In this document: in pieces, positions 31,922-40,923 of the stretch
Layout: every line of letters starts with the position of its first letter
Numbering within the stretch: the first letter of the stretch is position 1
Assembly (NCBI RefSeq): GCF_023507705.1
Contig: NZ_JALBGD010000002.1
Coordinates: 248,001 to 312,000, forward strand
Source of the DNA: Stappia sp. WLB 29
Lineage (GTDB): Bacteria; Pseudomonadota; Alphaproteobacteria; Rhizobiales; Stappiaceae
Length of the DNA: 64,000 nt
Direction of reading: 5' to 3'
Notes under the pieces: model-generated
Database searches by the model: none
What the model was told of the DNA's origin: nothing
What the model saw: the letters and a program-made list of their open reading frames with translations, nothing else
Program-made: the position numbers and the translations under genes

Positions 31922-34021
31922 GTGACCGATCCCGTACGCTATTCCGTTCAGGACGGCATTGCCGTGATCGCGGTCGACAATCCGCCGGTCAATGCCCTGT
32001 CGCAGGCGGTGCGGGCCGGCCTTGCGCAGGCCGTCGTGCGGCTGGCCGGCGACGATCAGGCGCGCGCGGGCGTGATCTACGGCGCCGGGCGCACCTTCAT
32101 CGCCGGCGCGGATATTCGCGAGTTCGGCAAGCCGATGGCCGAGCCCTTCCTGCCGGATGTGATCGCGGCCATCGAGGCCTGCGAGAAGCCGGTGGTGGCG
32201 GCGCTGCACGGCACCGCGCTCGGCGGCGGGCTCGAAGTCGCCCTCGGCTGTCATGCCCGCGTGGCGCTGGCCTCGGCCAAGGTCGGCTTGCCGGAAGTGA
32301 CGCTCGGCATCCTGCCCGGCGCGGGCGGAACGCAGCGCCTGCCGCGCATTGCGGGCGCTGCCGCCGCACTCGACCTGATCACCAGCGGCCGCCATGTGGC
32401 CGCGATGGAGGCCCTGAAGCTCGGCATTATCGATGCTGTCGTCGACGGGGACGACCCGCTGGCGGCCGGCCTTGCCCATGCCCGCCGCCTTGCCGAGGGG
32501 GATGCGACCGGCCGGCGCTCCGACGAGATCGATCCGGGCGCGAAGGACGAGGCACTGTTCGCCGACTGGCGCGCGAAGACGAAAAAGTCGGCGCGCGGGC
32601 AGATGTCGCCGCTGGTGGCCATCGACGCCATCGAAGCGGCCTACGACCTGCCGTTCGCCGAGGGAATGGCGCGCGAACGCGAGCTCTTCAAGGAGCTGAT
32701 GACTTCCGACCAGCGGGCCGGCCTGATCCATGCCTTCTTCGCCGAGCGGGCGGTCGCCAAGATCCCGGAAGCGAAGGCGGCGAGCCCGCGCGAGGTCGCC
32801 TCGATCGGTGTCATCGGCGGCGGCACGATGGGGTCCGGCATTGCGGTCGCGGCGCTGAATGCGGGCCTCCCGGTGACGCTGGTGGAGCGGGACGAGGCGA
32901 GCGTGGAGCGCGCCCGCGGCATCGTTTCCAAGCTGCTGGACGACGGCGTGCGGCGCGGCAAGCTGAGCGAGGCGCGGCGCGACCAGATCCTGTCGCGTGA
33001 CTTCTCCACCGCGACGGATTATTCGGCGCTCGCCGAGCCCGATCTCGTTATCGAGGCGGTGTTCGAGGACATGGACGTCAAGAAGGACGTGTTTAGGCGG
33101 CTCGACGGCATCGCCAAGGTAGGGGCGATCCTTGCCACCAACACGTCCTATCTCGACGTCAACGAGATTGCAGCGGTGACCTCGCGGCCGCAGGACGTGA
33201 TCGGCTTCCACTTCTTCTCGCCGGCCCATGTCATGCGCCTGCTCGAGGTGGTGGTCGCGGACAAGACGGCAGCGGATGTGGTCGCCACCGGCTTCGCGCT
33301 GGCGAAGAAGCTGCGCAAGGTGGCGGTGCGCGCCGGCGTGTGCGACGGCTTCATCGGCAACCGGCTGCTCAACACCTATCGCAAGGCGGCCGACTACATG
33401 GTCGAGGACGGGGCGAGCCCCTACCAGATCGATGCCGCGCTGGTTGCCTTCGGTTTCCCGATGGGCCCCTTCGCCGTCAGCGATCTTGCCGGCCTCGATA
33501 TCGCCTGGGCAGGGCGCAAGCGGCGGGCGGCGACACGCGATCCGCGCGAGCGCACAGTGGGGATCGCGGACCGGATCTGCGAGCGCGGCTGGTTCGGCCA
33601 GAAGACCGGCCGGGGCTACTATCTCTACGAGCCGGGTGTCCGGCGCGGCAGTCCGGACCCGGAGGTGGAGGCGATCATCGCAGCCGAGCGCGAGGCCAAG
33701 GGCATCGTGCCGCGCAGCTTCACCGACGAGGAGATCGTCTCGCGCTACATGGCGGCGATGATCAACGAGGCGGCGAAGATCGTCGAGGAAGGCATCGCGC
33801 TGCGCCCGCTCGATGTCGACGTGACCATGCTCGCCGGCTACGGCTTCCCGCGCTGGCGCGGCGGGCCGATGCACTATGCCGACAGGCTCGGTCTCGACAC
33901 CGTGCTTGCCGAGTTACGCCGCCTGAGCACGGAAGACGCGTTCTTCTGGGAGCCGGCACCGCTCCTGCTTCGCCTTGCGGAAGACGGAAAGACCTTCGCC
34001 CGGCTCAACGAGCGCGATTGA
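31922..34021 (+). CDS. Bifunctional enoyl-CoA hydratase/3-hydroxyacyl-CoA dehydrogenase (FadJ/FadB-like)
   Basis: Two-domain enzyme of 699 aa. The N-terminal crotonase domain has AGADIREFG and GLPEVTLGILPGAGGTQRL with the catalytic glutamate. The central Rossmann motif is GVIGGGTMGSGIA (about 300-312), followed by HFFSPAHVMRLLEVV and the C-terminal dehydrogenase domains. Catalyses two consecutive steps of fatty acid beta-oxidation. The frame also has an ATG at 31904, but AAGGAG sits nine bases before the GTG at 31922, which I prefer. A clear terminator follows. No thiolase gene is adjacent. Confidence 0.9.
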   Translation: MTDPVRYSVQDGIAVIAVDNPPVNALSQAVRAGLAQAVVRLAGDDQARAGVIYGAGRTFIAGADIREFGKPMAEPFLPDVIAAIEACEKPVVAALHGTALGGGLEVALGCHARVALASAKVGLPEVTLGILPGAGGTQRLPRIAGAAAALDLITSGRHVAAMEALKLGIIDAVVDGDDPLAAGLAHARRLAEGDATGRRSDEIDPGAKDEALFADWRAKTKKSARGQMSPLVAIDAIEAAYDLPFAEGMARERELFKELMTSDQRAGLIHAFFAERAVAKIPEAKAASPREVASIGVIGGGTMGSGIAVAALNAGLPVTLVERDEASVERARGIVSKLLDDGVRRGKLSEARRDQILSRDFSTATDYSALAEPDLVIEAVFEDMDVKKDVFRRLDGIAKVGAILATNTSYLDVNEIAAVTSRPQDVIGFHFFSPAHVMRLLEVVVADKTAADVVATGFALAKKLRKVAVRAGVCDGFIGNRLLNTYRKAADYMVEDGASPYQIDAALVAFGFPMGPFAVSDLAGLDIAWAGRKRRAATRDPRERTVGIADRICERGWFGQKTGRGYYLYEPGVRRGSPDPEVEAIIAAEREAKGIVPRSFTDEEIVSRYMAAMINEAAKIVEEGIALRPLDVDVTMLAGYGFPRWRGGPMHYADRLGLDTVLAELRRLSTEDAFFWEPAPLLLRLAEDGKTFARLNERD

Positions 34022-34077
34022 GCCTTCCCTTCCTGGTGCCGGCTTGCTGCGCTGCCAGATCGATTGCCGTCTTTGCC

Positions 34078-34111
34078 GAAGCCGGGTCTCCATGAGGCCC
34101 GGCTTTTTTTC
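34078..34111 (+). terminator. Rho-independent terminator after the FadJ-like gene
   Basis: Stem GCCGGG/CCCGGC (34081-34086 with 34098-34103) followed at once by seven T residues. A classical intrinsic terminator, 60 bases past the stop codon. Confidence 0.88.
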
Positions 34112-34442
34112 GGGCGCGGCGCGCGATCTCCCGGAAAATGTTTATTATCATATGGCTGTTTATTTCGGGCAGCGAAGGATTGATCCTGTCGAGTTGATAA
34201 AGAATTGCGAAGCAAGGCGGTGTTTTACGCCCCCTTCGCGCGTATTCAGTGCTGCAATGCAAGGAATGCATGTGGCTTTGCAGCAACGAATTGTCTTGCT
34301 TTGTTTAGTTATAGTTCTCCTACTAAACACTGCGGTAAACATCCGGACAACGGATGTCGCTCTCGCGGGAGGCGGGTGCGGCCGGCGGCCGTCTGGAGGG
34401 GCGGTTCCGACAAAAGTGCCGCGTGAAGTTTGGGAGGATCAC
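34112..34442 (+). promoter_or_regulatory. AT-rich non-coding leader of the ABC/Dha operon
   Basis: Unlike its surroundings this stretch is AT-rich; I counted 23 and 24 G+C in the 60-base lines at 34141 and 34261. It holds no supported gene. Visible structure: a near-consensus -10 box TATAGT at 34310-34315 without a good -35, inverted repeats GCTGCAA/TTGCAGC (34251-34284) and ACATCCG/CGGATGT (34339-34357), and GTTTAG/CTAAAC around the -10 box. These may be operators for substrate-dependent control of the long downstream operon. Confidence 0.5.
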
Positions 34443-35768
34443 GTGAACGGATATCGGAAGACATGGGCTGCCGTTTTGTGCGGGACGATGCTTGGCGGGT
34501 TCGCCTCGACATCGGCGCAGGCGGAAGACATCACCCTGTGCTGGGCCGCCTGGGACCCGGCCAACGCGCTGGTCGAGCTGTCCAAGGACTTCACCGCCGA
34601 GACAGGTATCGGCATGAAGTTCGAGTTCGTGCCCTGGCCGAATTTCGCCGACCGTATGCTCAACGAGTTGAACTCGGGCGGCAAGCTCTGCGATCTCCTG
34701 ATCGGCGACAGCCAGTGGATCGGCGGCGGTGCGGAGAATGGCCATTACGTCAAGCTGAACGACTTCTTCGAGGCCGAAGGCATCAGCATGGACGATTTCG
34801 CTCCGGCGACCGTCTATGCCTACTCGACCTGGCCGAAGGGCACCCCGAACTACTGGGCGCTGCCGGCGATGGGCGATGCCAATGCCTGGTTCTATCGCAA
34901 GGACTGGTTCTCCAAGCCGGAGATCCAGGAAGCGTTCAAGGCGGAGTACGGACGGGATCTCGCCCCGCCGCAGACGCAGCGCGAGCTGATGGAGATCGCC
35001 AAGTTCTTCCAGGGCCGCGAGATCGACGGGCAGACGCGCTACGGTATCAACATCTTCACCGAGCGCGGTTCCGAAGGCATCACCATGGGTGCGACCGGCG
35101 CGCTCTATGCTTGGGGTTTCAAGTACGAGAACACGCCGGGCAAGTACGACATGGAAGGCGCGGTGAACTCGCCCGAGGCAGTGGAGGCGCTGGAGTTCTA
35201 CAAGGAGCTCTACAAGTGCTGCACGGCGCCGGGCTATACCGACAGCTACATGCAGGAGAGCCTCGACAGCTTCAAGTCCGGCCAGGTGGCGATGGCGATG
35301 AACTGGTTCGCCTTCTTCCCCGGCCTTTATAAGGACGAGCAGGTCGGTGGCGACAAGATCGGCTTCTTCGTCAATCCGAAGCAGAACGTGGAGGCCTCGA
35401 CGCTGGGCGGCCAGGGCATCTCGGTGATCTCCTATTCGGAGAAGAAGGACGAGGCGCTCAAGTACATCAAGTGGTTCGCCCAGCCTGCGGTGCAGGCCAA
35501 GTGGTGGTCGCTCGGCGGCTACTCCGCCCACAATTCGGTGCTGAACGATCCCGGCTTCAAGGACAGCCAGCCCTTTGCGGCCGACTTCCTGAAGGCGATG
35601 GGCGCGGTACAGGACTTCTGGCAGGAGCCGGCCTATGCCGAATTGCTGCTGGCCATGCAGAAGCGCCTGCACGACTACATCGTTGCCGATCAGGGCACGG
35701 CCCAGGAAGCGCTGGACAAGCTGATCGAGGACTGGACCGAGACCTTCGAGGACGAAGGCAAGCTCTAG
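34443..35768 (+). CDS. ABC sugar/polyol transporter substrate-binding protein
   Basis: Periplasmic binding protein of 441 aa with a signal peptide (about 1-27, ending SAQA) and a cluster 1-type fold: TGIGMKFEFVPWPNFADRML, ALPAMGDANAWFYRKDWF, FKSGQVAMAMNWFAFFPGL and LGGQGISVISYSEKKDEALKYIKWF. Such proteins capture sugars or sugar alcohols for ABC importers. The start is a GTG at 34443 behind GGGAGG. It is the first gene of a run of thirteen genes on one strand, and strong hairpins follow its stop codon. The ligand is unknown; a C3-C5 polyol or ketose fits the downstream Dha kinase. Confidence 0.87.
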   Translation: MNGYRKTWAAVLCGTMLGGFASTSAQAEDITLCWAAWDPANALVELSKDFTAETGIGMKFEFVPWPNFADRMLNELNSGGKLCDLLIGDSQWIGGGAENGHYVKLNDFFEAEGISMDDFAPATVYAYSTWPKGTPNYWALPAMGDANAWFYRKDWFSKPEIQEAFKAEYGRDLAPPQTQRELMEIAKFFQGREIDGQTRYGINIFTERGSEGITMGATGALYAWGFKYENTPGKYDMEGAVNSPEAVEALEFYKELYKCCTAPGYTDSYMQESLDSFKSGQVAMAMNWFAFFPGLYKDEQVGGDKIGFFVNPKQNVEASTLGGQGISVISYSEKKDEALKYIKWFAQPAVQAKWWSLGGYSAHNSVLNDPGFKDSQPFAADFLKAMGAVQDFWQEPAYAELLLAMQKRLHDYIVADQGTAQEALDKLIEDWTETFEDEGKL

Positions 35769-35782
35769 ACCTTTCGGAAGCA

Positions 35783-35860
35783 CCTTCCCGCAGCACGCCG
35801 CGGCGGGAAGGCCGGACGGCGGACGGATCCGCCCGGATCCGCATCCGCCGCCCGGTCCGG
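35783..35860 (+). promoter_or_regulatory. Double hairpin downstream of the binding-protein gene
   Basis: First stem CCTTCCCGC/GCGGGAAGG (35783-35791 with 35803-35811), immediately followed by a longer nested repeat from CCGGAC (35812) to GTCCGG (35855-35860) with internal pairing. There is no U-run. The location, just after a periplasmic binding-protein gene and before its permeases, suggests 3'-end protection or partial read-through control. Confidence 0.55.
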
Positions 35861-35968
35861 CAGGAGGCCAGGCGGCACACCGCCTCGCGTGCCTGTCGCG
35901 CCCGTCACGTCCTGCAAGCCCAGTCCGGCAAGCCAAGGCGCCTGCCGCCGACCATGCGGAACCCGACC

Positions 35969-36931
35969 ATGTCTCAAACGCAGATCAGCCAGCGTGCCGC
36001 CGACCGGCTCGCCCGCAGCACGCCGCCCGGCATTGCCCGCAAGGTGCGCGGCCTGTCGGACAAGGCGATTGCCTGGCTCTTCATCGCACCGACCATCGTG
36101 CTGCTGCTGGCGATCAACGTCTTCCCGCTGATCTGGACGGTCTACCTGTCCTTCACAGACTATCGCGCCAACCGGCTCAACCGCGCGGTGGAGTGGGTAG
36201 GTCTGCGCAATTACGAGCGGGTGCTGACGGATGCGGACATCTGGCACAACATGCTGGTGACCGCGCATTTCCTGTTCTGGACGATGTTCTTCCAGGTGCT
36301 GATCGGCTTCGCGCTGGCCTGGCTGATCAACAAGAATTTCCGCGGTCACGGCGTGTGGACGACGATCATCCTGTTGCCGATGATGCTGTCGCCGGCCGTC
36401 GTCGGCAACTTCTGGACCTTCCTGTACCAGCCGCAGATCGGCCTGTTCAACTACGTCATCAGTTTCTTCACCGGAGCCGACCCCTCGTCCTTCCAGATGA
36501 TCGGCAGCGTCAATCTGGCGCCCTGGGCCATCGTCATCGTCGATACCTGGATGTGGACGCCCTACACGATGCTGATCTGCCTCGCCGGCCTGCGCTCGAT
36601 CCCCGACTACATCTACGAGGCGGCCGAGGTCGACAGGGCCGGACCCTTCCGCACCTTCTGGTCTATCACCCTGCCGATGGTGATGCCGTTCCTGATGCTC
36701 GCGGTGCTGTTCCGATCGATCGAGAACTTCAAGATGTTCGATCTGGTCGTCGAGCTGACTTCCGGCGGTCCCGGTTCGGTCACTGAACTCGCCTCGATCA
36801 ATCTCAAGCGCGAGGCGTTCGAGAAGTGGCGGACAGGCCTGTCCTCCGCCTTCGCGATTATTCTCTTCGTCACGGTGTTCGGCGCGGCCAACATCTACGT
36901 CAAGGCTCTCAACACGGTGAAGAGCAGATGA
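35969..36931 (+). CDS. ABC sugar transporter permease (MalF-like)
   Basis: Inner-membrane permease of 320 aa with six predicted helices. The cytoplasmic EAA loop reads YEAAEVDRAGPFRTFWSITLPMVMP (about 220-244). The N-terminus has a short cytoplasmic tail before the first helix (IAWLFIAPTIVLLLAINVFPL). Pairs with the next permease to form the channel. Two possible starts, 35954 and 35969, both lack a good ribosome-binding site. The gene overlaps the next one by four bases. Confidence 0.9.
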   Translation: MSQTQISQRAADRLARSTPPGIARKVRGLSDKAIAWLFIAPTIVLLLAINVFPLIWTVYLSFTDYRANRLNRAVEWVGLRNYERVLTDADIWHNMLVTAHFLFWTMFFQVLIGFALAWLINKNFRGHGVWTTIILLPMMLSPAVVGNFWTFLYQPQIGLFNYVISFFTGADPSSFQMIGSVNLAPWAIVIVDTWMWTPYTMLICLAGLRSIPDYIYEAAEVDRAGPFRTFWSITLPMVMPFLMLAVLFRSIENFKMFDLVVELTSGGPGSVTELASINLKREAFEKWRTGLSSAFAIILFVTVFGAANIYVKALNTVKSR

Positions 36932-37878
36932 GCACCTCTACCGCCCATTCGGTCGTGGAGCCGAGCCGCCTGACGCGGACCGTCGCCGGAACGCTGGTGA
37001 TCGTCTACGCGCTGGTGACGATGGTGCCGCTGGCCTGGATCTTCCTGACCGGCTTCAAGACGCCGCCGGACTCGATCTCCTATCCGCCGAAGGTCGTCTT
37101 CGAGCCCTCGCTGGAAGGCTATGTGAACCTGTTCACGACCCGCACGCGCCAGACTCCGGAATACATGGAGAGCCTGCCGCCGCCGCAGACCTGGTACGAG
37201 GAACTTGTGCGCTCGCGGCAGATGGTGATTGCCGGCCCGTCCAAATTCGGCGAGCGGTTCCTCAACTCGGTGATCATCGGCTTCGGCTCGACCTTCCTGT
37301 CGGTCTTCCTCGGGACGCTCGCCGCCTATGCCTTCTCGCGGTTCCGCGTGCCGCTGGCCGATGATCTGCTTTTCTTCATCCTGTCGACGCGGATGATGCC
37401 GCCGATCGCGGTCGCAATCCCGATCTTCCTCATGTACCGGACGCTGGGCCTGTCCGACACGCATCTGGGCATGATCATCCTCTACACGGCGGTCAACGTG
37501 TCGCTCTCCGTCTGGCTGCTGAAGGGTTTCGTCGACGAGATCCCGCGCGAATACGAGGAGGCGGCGCTGATCGACGGCTATACGCGCCTCCAGGCCTTCG
37601 TGAAGGTGGTGCTGCCGCAGATGTCGACAGGTATCGCTGCGACGGCGATCTTCTGCCTGATCTTCGCCTGGAACGAATATGCCTTCGCGCTGTTGCTGAC
37701 TTCCGGCACCGCGCAGACGGCGCCGCCCTTCATCCCGACGATCATCGGCGAGGGCGGGCTCGACTGGCCGGCCATCGGCGCGGGCGTCACCCTGTTCCTG
37801 CTTCCCGTGCTCGTTTTCACCATCCTCCTGCGCAAGCATCTGCTCAGGGGCATCACCTTCGGAGCGGTGCGCAAATGA
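36928..37878 (+). CDS. ABC sugar transporter permease (MalG-like)
   Basis: Second permease, 316 aa. First helix at about 18-40, a long periplasmic segment (about 45-105) as usual for this type, then five helices. The EAA loop is YEEAALIDGYTRLQAFVKVVLPQM. It starts at the ATGA overlapping the previous gene and ends with another ATGA overlap, so the transporter genes are translationally coupled. Confidence 0.9.
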   Translation: MSTSTAHSVVEPSRLTRTVAGTLVIVYALVTMVPLAWIFLTGFKTPPDSISYPPKVVFEPSLEGYVNLFTTRTRQTPEYMESLPPPQTWYEELVRSRQMVIAGPSKFGERFLNSVIIGFGSTFLSVFLGTLAAYAFSRFRVPLADDLLFFILSTRMMPPIAVAIPIFLMYRTLGLSDTHLGMIILYTAVNVSLSVWLLKGFVDEIPREYEEAALIDGYTRLQAFVKVVLPQMSTGIAATAIFCLIFAWNEYAFALLLTSGTAQTAPPFIPTIIGEGGLDWPAIGAGVTLFLLPVLVFTILLRKHLLRGITFGAVRK

Positions 37879-38174
37879 CCGGGTCACAGCCAACCAAGCC
37901 GGCGGCCGAAAGCGGCCTGGAGGCGGCGCGCGCTCGCATCGCCCACCAGCGGGCACATCCGCCGGGGCGCGAAAGGGCGGGAACTGCGACGGCCGGGTCG
38001 TCCGGGCCGCGGATTTTCCGTCGGGGGCCGTGGGAGCTGCTGGCGACGGTGCTGATCGGCCTCGGCGTGGTGATGCTGATGCAGCCCTTCGCCCTAGCGC
38101 TTTTCACCTATTCCTTCGTCACGATCCTGACCGGCACCGTGATGTTCATCGTCGTCAGCCACTTTCCGGAATAG
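37875..38174 (+). CDS. Small two-helix membrane protein of the ABC transporter operon
   Basis: Protein of 99 aa that I do not recognise. The first 50 residues are polar and rich in Ala, Arg and Gly; two hydrophobic helices follow (about 53-71 and 74-93), separated by a short turn. It overlaps the MalG-like permease gene by four bases and stands 6 bases before the first ATPase gene, so it is part of the transporter operon. Small membrane subunits also occur in other polyol/glycerol ABC operons (for example near GlpPQ), but I see no sequence match. It might be an accessory subunit or regulator. Confidence 0.65.
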   Translation: MTGSQPTKPAAESGLEAARARIAHQRAHPPGRERAGTATAGSSGPRIFRRGPWELLATVLIGLGVVMLMQPFALALFTYSFVTILTGTVMFIVVSHFPE

Positions 38175-38180
38175 TCAGCC

Positions 38181-39296
38181 ATGGCGGAGATCAGGGTCGA
38201 AGCCCTCAGGAAAAATTTCGGCGACTTCACCGCGGTGAAGAATTCCGATTTCACCGTGGCGGACGGCGAGTTCTTCGTCATGCTCGGCCCGTCGGGCTGC
38301 GGCAAGACGACGACGCTGCGGATGATCGCGGGGCTGGAGCTGCCGACCTCCGGGCGGATCTTCCTCGGCGGCGAGGATGTCACGTTCAACCGCGCCTCGC
38401 ATCGCGACATCGCCTTCGTGTTTCAGCTTTTCGCGCTCTATCCGCACATGAACGTGCGGCGGAACATGGCATTTCCGCTGATCTGCCAGGGCATGCCGCG
38501 ACAGGAGATCCGCACTCGGGTGGACGAGACGGCGCGGTTGCTGCGCATCGACCACATCCTCGACCGGCCGGTCTCGGGACTTGCCGGAGGCGACCGCCAG
38601 CGGGTGGCGCTGGGCCGGGCCATCGTGCGCCGGCCCAAGGCTTTCATGATGGACGAGCCGCTCGGTACGCTGGACAGCGAATTTCGAGACCTGATGGTGC
38701 GCGAGTTGCGCGAGCTCCACAATTCGATCGGGGCGACGACGGTCTATGTCACCCACGACCAGGTGGAAGCGATGGCCATGGCCGACAAGATCGCGGTGAT
38801 GAACCACGGCGTCATCGAGCAGTTCGGCCACCCGCAGGAAATCTACGACCGCCCGGCCACCATGTTCGTCGCCGACTTCATCGGCTCGCCGCCGATGAAC
38901 TTTCTCAATGTGGAGGGCGGGCATGCGGCCGGCGATGCCCGGGTCCGCCTCAGCGGGGTAGAGGTCGCCATTCCCGAGCTGCGGGAAGAAGTCGAGGCCG
39001 GTGCCCTGGTCGTCGGCATGCGACCCGAGCACGTGCGGTTCGACGATGCCTCGGCGCTGCGGGGCGAGGTGATCGGTGCGGAATATCTCGGCACCACGCA
39101 GATCGTTACGCTCCTGCTCGGCACGGCGCGGTTGAAAGCGCGGGTCGCGGCCGACGTGCCGGTGCGCGAGGGGGAGTCTGTCGGCTTGACCTTCGACACT
39201 GCACGCCTGTCGCTGTTCGACCGCTCGAGCGGCCGGGCACTGGCGAGCGCGCGCGACGATGCGGGAGCGGTCCTGCGCAACGGGACGGGAGGCTGA
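38181..39296 (+). CDS. ABC transporter ATP-binding protein 1 (unusual signature motif)
   Basis: UgpC/MalK-type ATPase of 371 aa with a C-terminal TOBE-like regulatory domain (about 240-360). Walker A GPSGCGKT (36-43), the Q-loop VFQLFALYPHM and Walker B FMMDEP (155-160) are intact, and the H-loop VYVTHDQVEAMAMADK is present. The signature motif is LAGGD (134-138) instead of LSGGQ, and the D-loop is GTLDSEF rather than the usual SNLDAKL. The next gene encodes a second, more regular ATPase, so a heterodimeric motor with one weaker site is likely. Confidence 0.9.
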   Translation: MAEIRVEALRKNFGDFTAVKNSDFTVADGEFFVMLGPSGCGKTTTLRMIAGLELPTSGRIFLGGEDVTFNRASHRDIAFVFQLFALYPHMNVRRNMAFPLICQGMPRQEIRTRVDETARLLRIDHILDRPVSGLAGGDRQRVALGRAIVRRPKAFMMDEPLGTLDSEFRDLMVRELRELHNSIGATTVYVTHDQVEAMAMADKIAVMNHGVIEQFGHPQEIYDRPATMFVADFIGSPPMNFLNVEGGHAAGDARVRLSGVEVAIPELREEVEAGALVVGMRPEHVRFDDASALRGEVIGAEYLGTTQIVTLLLGTARLKARVAADVPVREGESVGLTFDTARLSLFDRSSGRALASARDDAGAVLRNGTGG

Positions 39297-39300
39297 GACC

Positions 39301-40314
39301 ATGGCAAGCGTTGCCCTTTCGGGAATTGCCAAGCAGTTCGGTCGCACCCGGGCGGTCGACGATCTCTCGCTCACCATTGCCAGCGGCGAATTCGTGGTCC
39401 TGCTCGGGCCGACGGGGGCGGGCAAGACGACGACGCTGCGGCTGATCGCCGGGCTGGAGACGCCGGATCGCGGCTCCATCCATATCGATGGGCAAGACAT
39501 CACCCGCGTGCCGCCGGCCGGACGGGACGTCGCTTTCGTCTTCCAGCAATATTCGCTCTATCCTCATCTCAGCGTCTTCGACAATCTGGCGTTCCCGCTG
39601 CGCTCGCCGGCGCGGCGCGTGCCGGAGGACGAGATCCGGCGCACGGTCGAGACGGTGGCAAGCATGCTGCGCATCGGCCACAAGCTCGGCAACCGCTCCA
39701 CCCAGCTGTCGGGCGGCGAAATGCAGCGCGTCGCCATCGGCCGGGCCTTGGTGCGCCAGCCCTCGATCTTCCTGATGGACGAGCCGCTCTCCTCGCTGGA
39801 TGCCAAGCTGCGGGCCGACCTGCGGCTGGAGCTGAAGCGGATCCAGCGCGAGCTCGCAGCAACGATCCTCTATGTCACCCATGACCAGATCGAGGCGATG
39901 ACCATGGCGGATCGGATCGGCCTCCTGTCGGAGGGGCGGCTGGTGCAGATCGGCACGCCGCGCCAGATCTACGAGGATCCGGACAATGTGTATGTCGCCG
40001 CCCGTCTCGGCCAGCCGGCGATCAACGTGCTGCCGATGGGCGTGATCCCGGTAGTGAATGCGCCGGGCGCCGCTTTTTCGCTGGGCGCACGGACCGAGCA
40101 CTTGCGGATCGAGGTCGCGGATGGGGCAAGCGCCAACGCCCGGCTCGACTGGGTCGAGCATCTGGGCGACCAGAACCATCTCCATATCAGGATCGGCGAC
40201 TTCCGGCTGACGACGCTGGCGGATCCTGCAAGCCGCCTTGTCGCCGGCGAGGCGATCCGCGTCGAGGCGGTCTCGCCACTCTACTTCGATGAAGACGGAA
40301 ACCGGATCAGATAG
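39301..40314 (+). CDS. ABC transporter ATP-binding protein 2
   Basis: MalK-type ATPase of 337 aa: Walker A GPTGAGKTT, VFQQYSLYPHLSVFDN, signature LSGGEMQRVAIGRA, Walker B IFLMDEPLSSLDAKLR and H-loop YVTHDQIEAMTMADRIG, then a TOBE-like C-terminal part. It pairs with the preceding ATPase. The start at 39301 is four bases after the previous stop, and the last codon abuts the ATG of dhaL without a gap, which ties transporter and kinase expression together. Confidence 0.92.
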   Translation: MASVALSGIAKQFGRTRAVDDLSLTIASGEFVVLLGPTGAGKTTTLRLIAGLETPDRGSIHIDGQDITRVPPAGRDVAFVFQQYSLYPHLSVFDNLAFPLRSPARRVPEDEIRRTVETVASMLRIGHKLGNRSTQLSGGEMQRVAIGRALVRQPSIFLMDEPLSSLDAKLRADLRLELKRIQRELAATILYVTHDQIEAMTMADRIGLLSEGRLVQIGTPRQIYEDPDNVYVAARLGQPAINVLPMGVIPVVNAPGAAFSLGARTEHLRIEVADGASANARLDWVEHLGDQNHLHIRIGDFRLTTLADPASRLVAGEAIRVEAVSPLYFDEDGNRIR

Positions 40315-40923
40315 ATGAGCGATACGGATCCCCGTTTGCGGGAGATTTTCGAGGCGGTGGCGCAGGCGATCATCGCCCATGCCGACGAGTTGACCGAGCT
40401 GGATGCCGCCGTCGGCGACGGCGATCACGGTCACAACATGAAGCGCGGCATGCAGGCCGTGCTGGGTGAGCTGGATGCGTTGAGTGCCAAGCCATGGAAC
40501 GATGCGCTGAAGGCGGCCGGTATGCAGCTGGTGCTGAAGGTGGGCGGCGCCTCGGGGCCGCTCTACGGCACGTTGTTCATGACGCTCGGCAAGTCGCTGG
40601 ACATGCCGCCGACGCGCGAGGGCGTTGCCGCCGCGCTGCAGACGGCCATCGAGGCGGTGATGGCGCGCGGCAAGGCGAGCACCGGGCAGAAGACCATGCT
40701 CGACGTGCTGGTGCCCGTGTCGGAGGCGCTGGCCGCCGGCCGCTCGCCGGCCGAGGTCGCGGAGGTCGCGCGCAAGGCCTGTGCGGCGACGAAGGACATG
40801 CTCGCCACCAAGGGGCGCGCCTCGTTCCTGGGGGAGCGGTCGATCGGTCACATCGATCCCGGCGCCCGGTCGAGCCTGATCATCATCGAGGCGGTTGCTG
40901 CACAGCTTGGAGACGTAAAATGA
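40315..40923 (+). CDS. dhaL: Dihydroxyacetone kinase ADP-binding subunit DhaL
   Basis: All-alpha protein of 202 aa. The Mg-ADP ligands are the aspartates D30, D35 and D37 in ELDAAVGDGDHGHNM, at the same positions as in E. coli DhaL. GGASGPLYGTLF and GQKTMLDVLVP are also conserved. In PEP-dependent Dha kinases, DhaL keeps ADP as a cofactor that is rephosphorylated by DhaM and passes phosphate to the substrate bound to DhaK. The ATG follows the upstream TAG directly and the stop overlaps dhaM, so the order is dhaL-dhaM. Confidence 0.93.
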   Translation: MSDTDPRLREIFEAVAQAIIAHADELTELDAAVGDGDHGHNMKRGMQAVLGELDALSAKPWNDALKAAGMQLVLKVGGASGPLYGTLFMTLGKSLDMPPTREGVAAALQTAIEAVMARGKASTGQKTMLDVLVPVSEALAAGRSPAEVAEVARKACAATKDMLATKGRASFLGERSIGHIDPGARSSLIIIEAVAAQLGDVK

